Of a DNA stretch of 64,000 nucleotides, positions 1 to 8,591 are shown piece after piece. The notes under the pieces were generated by a model. It was given only the letters and a program-made list of their open reading frames with translations. It searched no databases and was not told where the DNA came from. Origin of the DNA: Microcoleus sp. bin48.metabat.b7b8b9.023. GTDB lineage: Bacteria > Cyanobacteriota > Cyanobacteriia > Cyanobacteriales > Microcoleaceae. The position numbers were made by a program, and so were the translations under genes. The stretch spans positions 56,639 to 120,638 of the forward strand of contig NZ_JAAFKG010000015.1 in the NCBI RefSeq assembly GCF_013299185.1. The letters are read 5' to 3'. The first letter of the stretch is position 1. Every line of letters starts with the position of its first letter.

Positions 1-2
1 TT

Positions 3-143
3 GTGGCAATTGGCTCCTGTGTTATGGGAGTTGTAATTGCCTCTTGTTGGATGTTTTGGGCTAAGCTAATTGAGGTAGATTCTGTGAGTTGTGCGATCGA
101 CTTTGGGAGAAAACTTGCTGGCATAATTCTTGATAAATTGTGA
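3..143 (+). CDS. 3' end of a possible membrane protein gene (5' end outside window)
   Basis: An open frame enters from the left edge and runs 46 codons to a TGA at 141-143. The peptide starts hydrophobic (V-A-I-G-S-C-V-M-G-V-V-I-A) and ends in a basic/aliphatic tail (R-K-L-A-G-I-I-L-D-K-L), as the last TM helix and cytosolic tail of a membrane protein could. No family is recognisable from so short a piece, and it could be chance. Confidence 0.3.
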   Translation: MAIGSCVMGVVIASCWMFWAKLIEVDSVSCAIDFGRKLAGIILDKL

Positions 144-550
144 ATCGGTAGGGCCGATGCCTCCGCGATCGCCCCTTTCCCTCAAACATTTAAGTATATA
201 TGCTCGATCGCCTCCTACTTGAGGATTTAGGGCGATCGACCTCTGAAACCAGGATCTATATTTAGTCTCGTGGTGTCTCGGCTAAGGCTGAGTTGGTTAA
301 CTATATGTTAAAATATTTGAGAATAGTTGCTAATAATTCCTTTTTAATTTACTATGCTTAAGAGCAGTAGGTATTGCTTCGTGGGGGTTAAAGCGCACAT
401 TGGCATCTAACGCAAGAGAGATTAAAACTACGAACTCGCCAAAAAATCGTCTTTCTGGGCTGGTTGGATGGCTGCGTCCGAAATATTAACAGGGAAAGAG
501 TTCGCTGAAACTGGAAATTTAGCGATGTATACCATTGTGCGCTGCCAGTA
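144..550. other. Intergenic region ahead of the feo operon
   Basis: No convincing gene was found. The stretch is AT-rich around 300-360 and contains HIP1-like octamers. The minus-strand open frame crossing 388-660 has no recognisable product and would overlap the feoA start. The promoter of the feo operon is expected here or just downstream. Confidence 0.5.
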
Positions 551-567
551 TTGAGAATTAATCTCAA
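551..567. promoter_or_regulatory. Fur-box-like operator upstream of feoA
   Basis: TTGAGA-N5-TCTCAA is a perfect 6-5-6 inverted repeat 60 bp before the feoA ATG. Read as a 7-1-7 Fur site (TGATAAT-N-ATTATCA) it matches about 11 of 14 positions. Fur control of feo operons is well established; its use here is inferred from position and sequence. Confidence 0.45.
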
Positions 568-627
568 GTCTGGCGCACAAGCAAGCCCAAGCAAAAAGTT
601 ACTAAAATCGATCGACAACCAGAAGAG

Positions 628-1002
628 ATGAAAGAAAACACCCAAGAATACAGCCAACAAAACGAACAGCTAAACCCAAGACAGTTCGGGGCTTTTACCT
701 TTTACGGCGAGACACCAGAAGTCTCTCAAACCGCAGAGGATAGCACAGAAGTTCAGCCAGACTCAGCTCAGGGTAAATCATTCCCGCTAGCAATGGCAAG
801 CGTTGGCGACAAGCTGCGGATAGTCAAACTCAAAGGTTCAGAAGGCACAGTGCGACGCCTCATCGGCATGGGATTAGTCCCCGGCATCGAAGTTCAAATC
901 GTCAGCAATTCTGGGGGATCGGTGATTGTGGGGATTTGCGACAACCGCATCGGTTTGGGGGCGGGTATGGCACAGAAAATTATGTGTACGAATCTTGTCT
1001 AG
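628..1002 (+). CDS. feoA: FeoA-domain protein with N-terminal extension
   Basis: A 124-residue protein whose C-terminal part (about 51-123) is a FeoA/SH3-like domain, with the characteristic L-x-G-x-E-G-x-V-R-R-L-x-x-M-G-L-x-P-G pattern. The first 45-50 residues are polar, Gln/Glu-rich and probably disordered, and are absent from ordinary 75-80 residue FeoA proteins. FeoA binds the cytoplasmic side of the FeoB ferrous-iron transporter and is needed for uptake. It is the first gene of a four-gene feo operon and is followed by a second, standard FeoA. The ATG at 628 is preceded by AGAAGAG. The long form may be a specialised partner or a regulatory variant; this is not decidable from sequence. 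Confidence 0.85.
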   Translation: MKENTQEYSQQNEQLNPRQFGAFTFYGETPEVSQTAEDSTEVQPDSAQGKSFPLAMASVGDKLRIVKLKGSEGTVRRLIGMGLVPGIEVQIVSNSGGSVIVGICDNRIGLGAGMAQKIMCTNLV

Positions 1003-1187
1003 GGAAATTATCAAAAAATTGTATCTACAGCAATTTTATTTGATTTGTGACAAAGATTTTCTTTTTTTTACCGCAGAGGGCGCAGAGGGCGCAGAGGAAG
1101 AGTAAAGAGAGGTGTTCGCACATTTTGAAAGGGTTGCTAGATTCAGGAATTTAATTTGTTCAAATTTAGACTGCATTCAAACAACTG

Positions 1188-1430
1188 ATGAACGAGAAAA
1201 AACAACTAGGGGATTTGGCTGTCGGCGCAATCGGCCGCGTTATTGGCTATGAGAAAACAGCCCGCGCTTATAAGGGCAAATTGTTGGCAATGGGGCTGAC
1301 ACCGGGAACTGAGTTTACTGTTACTCGCTATGCACCTTTGGGAGATCCGATAGAAATCCTGGTGCGGGGTTTTAAACTCAGTTTACGCAAAGATGAAGCT
1401 AAAACTCTATTTGTAGAAGAAGTGAAATAA
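1188..1430 (+). CDS. feoA: FeoA, ferrous iron transport accessory protein
   Basis: An 80-residue standard FeoA: a single SH3-like beta-barrel domain with G-x-V-x-G-Y near the N-terminus and L-L-A-M-G-L-T-P-G-T in the middle. Its TAA stop overlaps the feoB start at base 1430, so the two are probably translationally coupled. The 185 bp before it hold a short purine-rich repeat of the GCAGAGGGCGCAGAGG type (about 1070-1100), common in cyanobacterial spacers. It acts with FeoB at the cytoplasmic membrane face. Confidence 0.93.
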   Translation: MNEKKQLGDLAVGAIGRVIGYEKTARAYKGKLLAMGLTPGTEFTVTRYAPLGDPIEILVRGFKLSLRKDEAKTLFVEEVK

Positions 1431-3766
1431 TGACTAAGCAAATTATTGGATTGGTGGGCAACCCCAACTGTGGAAAAACTACTTTATTTAATGCCCTGAC
1501 TGGTGCTAATCAACGAGTAGGTAATTGGCCTGGAGTAACAGTTGAACGCAAAGAGGGAAAATACGCTCACGACGGTTTAGCAATTACGATTGTTGACTTG
1601 CCGGGAGTTTATTCTATCGATGCCGAAGACGGAGATACCGGACTCGATGAATTGGTAGCGCGAGATTATTTGCTATCTGGCGAAGCTGATGTGATTGTGA
1701 ATATTGTTGATGCTTCCAACTTAGAACGAAATTTGTATCTCACAACGCAAATTTTAGAGATGCGCGTGCCGATGATAGTCGCGCTAAACATGATGGATGT
1801 TGCCAAGGAACGAGACATCCGAATTAATGTTAGCAAACTCGCAGAACGCCTCGGCTGTATGGTAGTGCCGATGAGTGCTACGTCAAATGACGGGGTGCCT
1901 TTGTTGCGCGATGCTGTGAATAAGGCGCTGGTTAAGCCGATCGTACCATCTAGCTATGTAGCTTATCCGGCTGTCATCGAAGATGCGATCGCCCAACTAA
2001 TCCCGCATATCCAACAGCATAGCCCAAACCGCAGTATCGATGCCCGCTGGACAGCCCTGAAACTCCTAGAATACCAGGATGAAGTCGCCCCGGAACTCGC
2101 CGATACAGAGTTAGAAAAAATAGTCGTCCCGCACCGCCGCCGAGTCCACGAAACCCTCGATGACGACTTAGATATTATCATTGCCGACAGCCGCTACACC
2201 TTCATCCACACCCTCACCCAAGGCGTCGCCGAATCTTCCAGAGAAGTCAAGGCCAATCTTTCCGATAAAATTGACCAAATTGTACTCAACCGCTGGTTAG
2301 GCATTCCCGTATTCTTGATGGTGATGTACTTAATGTTCACCATTTCGATTAACGTTGGGGGAGTGTTTATCGACTTCTTTGACCAATTCTTCGGGACAAT
2401 TTTTGTAGACGGTTTCGGTGATATTTTAGAAAGTATCGATTCCCCTGGATGGTTGATCGGACTGCTTGCAAAAGGTGCTGGTGGCGGGATTCAAACCACA
2501 TCTACTTTTATTCCCCAAATTGGGATGATGTTCTTGTGCTTGTCGGCTCTCGAAGACTCCGGCTACATGGCACGGGCAGCTTTTGTGATGGACAGATTAA
2601 TGCGATTTGTGGGACTTCCCGGTAAATCCTTTGTACCGATGATGATCGGTTTTGGGTGCAATATTCCGGGAATCATGGCGACGCGGACATTAGAAAATAA
2701 GCGCGATCGCACGATGACGATTATGATGAATCCATTCATGTCTTGTAGTGCCAGATTAGCAGTTTACGCCCTGTTTTGTGGCGCATTCTTCCAAGTGGGC
2801 GGTCAAAACATGGTGTTGGGGCTTTACCTGTTAGGCATTTTAGCAGCAGTGATTACTGGACTAATCTTAAAAAACACCATCCTGCAAGGAGAAGCTGCAC
2901 CGTTTGTGATGGAACTGCCACCCTACCACATTCCTAAGCTTAAAGGCGTGCTGCTGCGGACTTGGGACAGATTGCAGGCTTTTATCAAAAAGGCAGGAAT
3001 TGCGATCGTCATCATGGTAATTGTACTGGGATTCATGAACTCCGTGGGTACTGATGGTTCCTTCGGCAAAGAAAACAGCCAAGATTCAATTCTGAGTGCA
3101 GTTGGCCGCACAGTCACACCCGTCTTTGCTCCGATGGGAGTCACCCAAGAAAACTGGCCCGCTAGCGTCGGTTTACTAACAGGAGTATTTGCCAAAGAAG
3201 TAATGGTTGGCACCTTAGACTCTCTCTACACCCAACTAGGAGAGGAACAAAAAGCAGCAGGTGCAGAACCTGAAAAAGCAGAATTTAGCTTGTGGGGTGG
3301 TATCAGCAAAGCATTTCTCACTATTCCAGAGAATCTCACAAAACTTCCAGGCCAACTTTTTGACCCCCTCGGTTTAAGTTCGGCCAATATTACAGACAAA
3401 CAAGCAGCAGCAGATGCTCAAGGTATTTCTGGTAGCACCTACGGACAAATGTCTAAACGCTTTGGTTCTAATAGTGCGGCCTTTGCTTATTTGTTGTTTG
3501 TATTGCTGTATTTCCCGTGCGTCTCCGCAACCGCAGCACTTTACCGCGAAACTAATTTTGGCTGGACAGTATTTGCCTGTACTTGGACTACAGGTTTAGC
3601 TTATTTTACGGCAGTTGAATACTATCAAATTGCCACATTTGTAGAGCATCCAGCATCATCTATTGCTTGGATTGGAGGACTGGCGGTAACTATGGCTGCC
3701 GCCATTTTCGGATTAAAAATTGCTGGTTCAAAACGCCACAAACGGCGCGAAGTGATGAGTCAGTAG
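1430..3766 (+). CDS. feoB: FeoB, GTP-dependent Fe(II) transporter
   Basis: A 778-residue protein of the normal FeoB length. The N-terminal G domain has G1 GNPNCGKT at 10-17, G3 DLPG at 56-59 and G4 NMMD at 120-123, followed by the helical GDI-like region (to about 270). From about 280 there is a polytopic core with two Gate regions and long hydrophobic helices. It carries ferrous iron across the cytoplasmic membrane, with GTP hydrolysis regulating or driving passage. It starts at the last base of the second feoA stop and is followed 65 bp later by the feoC-like gene. The C-terminus is Lys/Arg-rich (K-R-H-K-R-R). The coding frame is intact. Confidence 0.97.
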   Translation: MTKQIIGLVGNPNCGKTTLFNALTGANQRVGNWPGVTVERKEGKYAHDGLAITIVDLPGVYSIDAEDGDTGLDELVARDYLLSGEADVIVNIVDASNLERNLYLTTQILEMRVPMIVALNMMDVAKERDIRINVSKLAERLGCMVVPMSATSNDGVPLLRDAVNKALVKPIVPSSYVAYPAVIEDAIAQLIPHIQQHSPNRSIDARWTALKLLEYQDEVAPELADTELEKIVVPHRRRVHETLDDDLDIIIADSRYTFIHTLTQGVAESSREVKANLSDKIDQIVLNRWLGIPVFLMVMYLMFTISINVGGVFIDFFDQFFGTIFVDGFGDILESIDSPGWLIGLLAKGAGGGIQTTSTFIPQIGMMFLCLSALEDSGYMARAAFVMDRLMRFVGLPGKSFVPMMIGFGCNIPGIMATRTLENKRDRTMTIMMNPFMSCSARLAVYALFCGAFFQVGGQNMVLGLYLLGILAAVITGLILKNTILQGEAAPFVMELPPYHIPKLKGVLLRTWDRLQAFIKKAGIAIVIMVIVLGFMNSVGTDGSFGKENSQDSILSAVGRTVTPVFAPMGVTQENWPASVGLLTGVFAKEVMVGTLDSLYTQLGEEQKAAGAEPEKAEFSLWGGISKAFLTIPENLTKLPGQLFDPLGLSSANITDKQAAADAQGISGSTYGQMSKRFGSNSAAFAYLLFVLLYFPCVSATAALYRETNFGWTVFACTWTTGLAYFTAVEYYQIATFVEHPASSIAWIGGLAVTMAAAIFGLKIAGSKRHKRREVMSQ

Positions 3767-3831
3767 TCAGTCGCACTGCATATCCTCGCGAGCGGGGACA
3801 GCACTTCCTACTATAACAAAGGAGAAAAAAC

Positions 3832-4098
3832 ATGATTTTAAGCGAAATCCAGCAGTTTATTTCCCAAAATAAAAGAGCCTCTCTCGCTGATTTGAAACTC
3901 CATTTTCGCATGGACGGCGATGCTTTGCGCGGAATGCTGAATCGCCTCATCCGTAAAGGCCGCATCAGTAAAATGGCAGAAGCGAAAAAGTGCGGCGGAT
4001 GTCACAGTTGCAGCGACGATGCTACGGAGATTTATCTGTGGGTAAATGCCGATAAATCCGCACCCGCAGAAGAACCAGTTTCTGCAAATTGCCATTAA
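3832..4098 (+). CDS. feoC: FeoC-like winged-helix regulator with Cys cluster
   Basis: An 88-residue protein. Residues 1-50 look like a winged-helix (I-x-x-F-I-x-x-x-x-R-A-S-L-A-D-L-x-x-H-F), and residues about 52-65 carry K-K-C-G-G-C-H-S-C-S, the Cys cluster that binds an iron-sulfur cluster in FeoC proteins. FeoC is thought to control FeoB stability or feo expression in response to iron or oxygen. A good Shine-Dalgarno (AAAGGAG) lies 8-10 bases before the ATG at 3832. It closes the feo operon. The antisense frame 3838-4104 is a shadow. Confidence 0.85.
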   Translation: MILSEIQQFISQNKRASLADLKLHFRMDGDALRGMLNRLIRKGRISKMAEAKKCGGCHSCSDDATEIYLWVNADKSAPAEEPVSANCH

Positions 4099-4130
4099 TC
4101 TCATGTTCGCTCAATTACCCGGAATCAAAA

Positions 4131-4182
4131 AGGTTCGTAGTGAGGACTTTAGTCCTAAGATGAGGACTAAAGTCCTCACTAC
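4131..4182. repeat. Palindromic AGGACTAAAGTCCT repeat, copy 1
   Basis: A hairpin with arms GTAGTGAGGACTTTAGTCCT and its near-complement, joined by a 5-base loop. The same family recurs at 25825-25957 (two copies), 35423-35482 and 39474-39534. It lies between feoC and the metal ATPase. The rest of this spacer has a GCAGAGG-type repeat near 4237-4270. Confidence 0.85.
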
Positions 4183-4328
4183 CAACAGCAATCACCCTCA
4201 GTCCCTCTCCTTCCCTCTTCCTCTTTCTTATCCTCTCTTTCTCTGCGCCATATGCAGCCTCTGCGGTTAATTAAAAAAAATCTTGTTCGCAAATCCCAGA
4301 AAATTAGGATACCATTTACTCAGACATC

Positions 4329-4342
4329 TGAATATATGTTCA
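4329..4342. promoter_or_regulatory. SmtB/ZiaR-type metal-responsive operator
   Basis: TGAATATATGTTCA is a 6-2-6 inverted repeat. Read on the minus strand it is TGAACA-N2-TATTCA, the core of the SmtB/ZiaR (ArsR-family) operator. It is 44 bp before the ATPase ATG and immediately precedes a TATAAT -10 box at 4351-4356, so a bound repressor would block the promoter. No ArsR-family gene is in the window, so the regulator would act in trans. Confidence 0.6.
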
Positions 4343-4386
4343 ATAATTGTTATAATCATTCTAAAATCTCAAAAGGATACTGAATA

Positions 4387-6594
4387 ATGACTCAAACTCC
4401 TTCCCTCAAAACGCTACAAACTAAAATTGGCGGAATGGACTGCGGCAATTGCGCCAAAACCGTAGCAGCAGGCTTGCAAAAACTGCCTGGACTTACTGAC
4501 ATCAATGTAGTTTTTGCAACAGAAAGTTTGCGGTTAAATTACGACCCTCAACAAGTAACAGAAAAAGCTATTTTCGATCGCATTCAAACTTTAGGCTACA
4601 CTATCGAACAGCCCTCCGCAGCAGTATCCTCGAAGGAGGAGTGTTGTTCGGGCGAACACCATCACGAACACCATCACCAGCATTCTACAGTCCAGAAAAC
4701 TCAAAAAACCAACCCAACTAACTGGGAATTCTGGCTTCGCAATCGCCGGGGACAAAGTGTCATCTTAGCTGGAATAGGATTAATTCTGGGATTGCTAACT
4801 CAGCATTTAGCCCTGACAATTTGGATATCGCGGGCTTTTTACGGTATCGGTATTATTGTAGCCGGATTTGCGATCGCCCGCGCCGGCCTGATGGAGTTGC
4901 GCTTGCGCCGCGCCGACATGAATTTGTTGATGACAATTTCGGTAATTGGCGCGGTGGCTTTAGGCGATTGGTTTGAAGCAGCATTAGTTGTATTCCTGTT
5001 TAGTCTGGGAACAACTTTGCAAACTTTCACTTTCAGCCGCACTCGCCATGCTATTGCTAGTTTGATGGACATAACACCACCGACTGCAACTGTCAAGCGC
5101 GACAATAATCGTGAAGTGACGCTGCGGGTTGAGGAAATTCAAGTTGGAGAAATTCTGACAATTCGTCCCGGGCAAAGGGTAGCATTAGATGGAGTTGTGG
5201 TATCGGGGAATTCGGCGATCGACCAATCGCCAATTACGGGCGAATCTATCCCCGAAGATAAGGAAACGGGCGATCGCGTTTTTGCCGGAACCTTAAATCA
5301 AACTGGCTTTCTGGAAGTCAAAGTTACTCACACTGCGAATGATACCACGGTTGCGAAAATTGTGCACTTAGTCGAGTCGGCGCAGTCGAGCCGCGCCCCA
5401 ACTCAGCAGTGGGTGGACAAATTTGCAGAGATTTATACTCCTATTGTGATTGTAAGTGCGATCGCGCTTACACTAATTGGGCCCTTAATTTTTGGTCAAC
5501 CCTTCAGCGTTTGGTTTTACCGAGCCCTGGTAATGTTAGTCATAGCCTGTCCCTGCGCCTTAGTAATTTCCACTCCGGTTTCCATTGTCAGCGCCATTGG
5601 TGCAGCCACCAGCCAAGGCGTGTTATTTAAGGGCGGAAACGGCTTAGAAAATGCTGGAAAAATTAAGAGTCTGGCTTTTGATAAAACCGGAACTTTGACT
5701 GAAGGTAAACCCGTTGTGCAAAAGGTTTACGACTTGGGAGAATTGAGCGCCAGCACGGTATTGTTAATTGCAGCTTCTTTGGAACAAAAATCGGAACATC
5801 CTTTAGCTAAGGCAATTATTGCCAAAGCGAAGGAAGCAGGAATCGAGTTAGAAACTCCCGAAAATTTTACGGCTTATCCGGGTAAAGGAATTGCTGCTAA
5901 TTTTGCAAACAACCTCTATCTTGTCGGAAATCGCCGCTTATTTGCCGACCAAAATATCGAACTGCCAACATCAGCAGTCTCTCTGCTAGATGATATCGAG
6001 AAATTAGGGCAAACTCCCGTTTTAGTCGGCAGCAGCCGCGGTTTGTTGGGAGTGATTGCTTTGGCTGACGGCTTGCGACTGGAAGCTGCCGAAGCCATAC
6101 ATTTGCTCAAACAGATGGGTTTGAACAATCTGGTGATGCTTACGGGCGATCGCACTTTTGTAGCTCAGCAAATAGCCCAACAACTCAATTTATCTGAGTA
6201 TAAAGCAGAATTGCTACCATTCGACAAACTCCAATCAATTCAAGAATTGCGAAAATTTGGGGCTGTAGGAATGGTGGGCGACGGAATTAACGATGCCCCA
6301 GCTTTAGCAGCCGCCGATATCAGCTTTGCAGTTGGCGGCATTGATATAGCCCTAGAAACCGCTGATGTAGTGCTAGTTGGTAGCGATTTGAGAAAACTCG
6401 CCTATGCAGTCGATTTGAGCCGCCGCACAGTAAGTGTTATTCAGCAGAATGTAATTTTTTCGTTAGTCACAAAAGCACTGTTTTTATTGTTGGGAACCTT
6501 TGGGTTTGTAGGGTTAGCTGTGGCAGTTTTGGCAGACACCGGAACTTCGTTAATTGTTACCGCCAATGGGATGCGGCTGTTCCGTTCTAAATAG
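4387..6594 (+). CDS. P1B-type heavy-metal ATPase (Zn/Cd/Co efflux, ZiaA/ZntA-like)
   Basis: A 735-residue metal pump. It has an N-terminal HMA domain with G-M-D-C-G-N-C (Cys19, Cys22), then a Cys-Cys pair and His-rich linker (residues 86-99) like those of cyanobacterial ZiaA. These are followed by TM helices with the actuator TGES motif, the membrane CPC motif (A-C-P-C-A-L-V), the phosphorylation motif DKTGT, the S-E-H-P-L metal-ATPase motif and the hinge GDGINDAP. CPC plus the His-rich N-terminus and an SmtB-like operator point to Zn/Cd rather than Cu export from the cytoplasm. The substrate is inferred. Shine-Dalgarno AAAAGGA precedes the ATG. Confidence 0.93.
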   Translation: MTQTPSLKTLQTKIGGMDCGNCAKTVAAGLQKLPGLTDINVVFATESLRLNYDPQQVTEKAIFDRIQTLGYTIEQPSAAVSSKEECCSGEHHHEHHHQHSTVQKTQKTNPTNWEFWLRNRRGQSVILAGIGLILGLLTQHLALTIWISRAFYGIGIIVAGFAIARAGLMELRLRRADMNLLMTISVIGAVALGDWFEAALVVFLFSLGTTLQTFTFSRTRHAIASLMDITPPTATVKRDNNREVTLRVEEIQVGEILTIRPGQRVALDGVVVSGNSAIDQSPITGESIPEDKETGDRVFAGTLNQTGFLEVKVTHTANDTTVAKIVHLVESAQSSRAPTQQWVDKFAEIYTPIVIVSAIALTLIGPLIFGQPFSVWFYRALVMLVIACPCALVISTPVSIVSAIGAATSQGVLFKGGNGLENAGKIKSLAFDKTGTLTEGKPVVQKVYDLGELSASTVLLIAASLEQKSEHPLAKAIIAKAKEAGIELETPENFTAYPGKGIAANFANNLYLVGNRRLFADQNIELPTSAVSLLDDIEKLGQTPVLVGSSRGLLGVIALADGLRLEAAEAIHLLKQMGLNNLVMLTGDRTFVAQQIAQQLNLSEYKAELLPFDKLQSIQELRKFGAVGMVGDGINDAPALAAADISFAVGGIDIALETADVVLVGSDLRKLAYAVDLSRRTVSVIQQNVIFSLVTKALFLLLGTFGFVGLAVAVLADTGTSLIVTANGMRLFRSK

Positions 6595-6614
6595 CCACAA
6601 GGCGCGGAGTAAGA

Positions 6615-6632
6615 CGGCGGTTGCAACCGCCG
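6615..6632. terminator. Bidirectional hairpin between convergent genes
   Basis: CGGCGGTTGCAACCGCCG is a perfect 18-bp palindrome between the stop of the metal ATPase and the stop of the convergent methyltransferase gene. It belongs to the GGCGGTT repeat family found throughout the window. There is no long T tract, so a terminator role is only inferred. Confidence 0.4.
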
Positions 6633-6638
6633 AGTCTT

Positions 6639-7484
6639 CTACTTCTTCGCCCCTACCCCAACATACATAATCGATATATCCTCATTAATTTTGATTTTAA
6701 ACAACCCAGATTTTTTGTAATCAACATAGTTAGCGATATTAGACAACAGCACTTGAGAAACTTGTTGGACACTTGCCAGGGAAGGCAATATCTGCTTTCC
6801 ACTGGTAAGATTTTCCCAAAAACCGTGCATCTCGCTTAAAACAGCCCCCATTTCTCCAAACATATCAAAACCTTTAATTTCAATCTTGTCGAAACCCGTA
6901 TCCCGCATTACCGCAGACAGTTCCTCCGGGGTGATAAACTTTTCCCAATCGTGAACGCCTCGCTTAATTTCCTGCAAGGTATTTTCCATTAGTCCAATCA
7001 TCACAATTTGCGAGGAAAAAGTTCGGTTGATTGTATCGAAAAAGAACATTCCCCCGGGCTTAAGAATTCTGTGAACCTCTGACACAACTTGTTTGTAATC
7101 GGCAACGTGTTCTAAAACATCCACGCAGATTACCACATCGAAGGCATTGTTAGCGTAGGGCATATTTTCGGCAAAGCCTTGTCTGTAGTCTATCTCGAAA
7201 CCGCTGGTAACTGCGTGATTCTGGGCTGCTACAATACATTTGTGCGATCGATCTATTCCCGAAACCACAGCGCCCCTCTCGGCCATAAACTCGCAGGAAA
7301 AACCGCCGCCGCACCCAACATCTAAGGTTTTCAGCCCTCGCCAATTGGTCGCGTGTCTGTCAAAAAACTCAAATCGGGGTTTGTTTAGATGGTAGAGAGC
7401 ATAGATTTTAGCATTTTCGTCCCACCAATTATCAGCATTTTCATCGTAAAATTCTAAATCGTTTTTTACTTCTGTTTTCTGCAC
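6639..7484 (-). CDS. UbiG-like class I SAM-dependent O-methyltransferase
   Basis: A 281-residue protein. Motif I L-D-V-G-C-G-G-G is at about 54-61, followed by the acidic motif (G-I-D-R-S) and V-V-I-C-V-D-V-L-E-H-V, with the L-K-P-G-G post-motif. The N-terminal F-Y-D-E-N-A-D-N-W-W-D stretch and overall length match the UbiG family. UbiG acts in ubiquinone synthesis, which cyanobacteria lack, so another hydroxylated quinone or aromatic acceptor is likely; the substrate is unknown. It converges with the metal ATPase and is followed upstream by repeats, so it is probably monocistronic. Confidence 0.82.
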   Translation of the reverse strand: MQKTEVKNDLEFYDENADNWWDENAKIYALYHLNKPRFEFFDRHATNWRGLKTLDVGCGGGFSCEFMAERGAVVSGIDRSHKCIVAAQNHAVTSGFEIDYRQGFAENMPYANNAFDVVICVDVLEHVADYKQVVSEVHRILKPGGMFFFDTINRTFSSQIVMIGLMENTLQEIKRGVHDWEKFITPEELSAVMRDTGFDKIEIKGFDMFGEMGAVLSEMHGFWENLTSGKQILPSLASVQQVSQVLLSNIANYVDYKKSGLFKIKINEDISIMYVGVGAKK

Positions 7485-7524
7485 GATTTTTTTAGTCCTG
7501 ATTAGTTAGTGGAATATCAGATAA

Positions 7525-7752
7525 GACGGCGGTTGAAACCGCGTCTACAAAAAGGAAGTCTGCCTCCGCAGACTGAAGAAGATAGCGTAATTTTAACCAG
7601 CCACTCTTCAACCTGCACTCCTCCGGTTTTGTGTGTATAGATGCGGTTTCAACCGCCCGTTGTTCTTGATTTTATAGGACTGATGCCAAGAAACCAGATT
7701 TATGATAAAAATCCGAGGTTTCGTGACAAGTTCGCAGCCAGAAACCGGGTTT
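7525..7752. repeat. Composite GGCGGTT hairpin repeats plus GAAACCGGGTTT repeat
   Basis: 7525-7660 holds two divergently oriented copies of the GGCGGTTGAAACCGCGTCTAC family, each with a second hairpin (GTCTGCCTCCGCAGAC and a degenerate partner). 7690-7752 holds two copies of the GAAACC(A/G)G(A/G)TTTATGA motif, related to the tandem repeat at 46018-46193. This fills most of the 358-bp space before the glycosyltransferase start. Confidence 0.8.
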
Positions 7753-7842
7753 ATGAATCCGCGCGTGCAAGTTCTATTTTTTCTCAAGTTGCGAATCGCC
7801 ACAGTTTTTTATTATAATAGTTTTGGCATAAATTTCAACCTG

Positions 7843-8577
7843 ATGGCTAGCGTTTCTATTATCATCCCCGTCCTGAATGAAGCGACTTGTCTACAACGAA
7901 CCCTCCGCCGACTGAGTATCCTCAATCCTCCCGCTTGGGAAGTGTTAGTGGTAGACGGCGGCAGTCAAGACGACACAGTGGCGATCGCCCTTACTTCCAC
8001 AACCCGTGTTATTGTTAGCAGTATGCCGGGACGTTCCGTGCAAATGAATCTAGGTGCAAAAACCGCCACAGGCGAAATCTTGTGCTTCCTCCACGCCGAT
8101 ACTCTAGTTCCCGACGACATCGTAACAGTCATCCAAAAGACATTATCCGATACCGAAATTGTCGGAGGCGGGTTTATCTCCCTGATGGCTGGTTCGCAGC
8201 AGACAAGATGGGGTTTTTCGCTGCACAATTATCTGAAAACTTACTACGCGCCGCTGTTATTTCGGCCTCATTTATTTCTTAAAGGATTGCGCCTGCTGTT
8301 TGGAGATCAAGTTATTTTTTGCAGGCGTACAGATTTTTGGGAATGTGATGGTTTCGACGGCACACTGCCAATTATGGAGGAAGCGGATTTGTGTTTAAAG
8401 TTAGTGCGACGTGGTGGTAAAATTAAGTTAGTTCATCGTGTCGTAGAAAGTAGCGATCGCCGAGTGGCGCATTGGGGCGAATTGAAAGCAACTGCCATCT
8501 ATCTTGCGATCGGTTTTTTGTGGGGGTTTGGCGTTTCAGCGAAGTATCTCAAGCAGTTTTATGAAGACATTCGCTGA
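7843..8577 (+). CDS. TIGR04283-type family 2 glycosyltransferase
   Basis: A 244-residue protein taken from the ATG at 7843 (M-A-S-V-S-I-I-I-P). An in-frame upstream ATG at 7702 would add residues encoded by repeat sequence, so it was rejected. The GT-A fold signatures are S-I-I-I-P-V-L-N-E, V-V-D-G-G-S-Q-D-D-T and F-L-H-A-D-T (the DXD-like site), followed by the G-D-Q motif and a C-terminal hydrophobic segment. Members of this family often sit beside radical-SAM or arsenosugar genes, which are absent here. The acceptor is not predictable. It converges with the acyltransferase, leaving only 14 bp between the stops. Confidence 0.85.
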   Translation: MASVSIIIPVLNEATCLQRTLRRLSILNPPAWEVLVVDGGSQDDTVAIALTSTTRVIVSSMPGRSVQMNLGAKTATGEILCFLHADTLVPDDIVTVIQKTLSDTEIVGGGFISLMAGSQQTRWGFSLHNYLKTYYAPLLFRPHLFLKGLRLLFGDQVIFCRRTDFWECDGFDGTLPIMEEADLCLKLVRRGGKIKLVHRVVESSDRRVAHWGELKATAIYLAIGFLWGFGVSAKYLKQFYEDIR

Positions 8578-8591
8578 AACACAAAATCAGA

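Noticed and set aside
4046..4270. 74-codon plus-strand frame after feoC
   Set aside because: Covers a palindromic repeat and a low-complexity pyrimidine tract.
6639..7484. Calling this gene ubiG and inferring ubiquinone synthesis
   Set aside because: Cyanobacteria do not make ubiquinone; only the family is supported, so no symbol is given.
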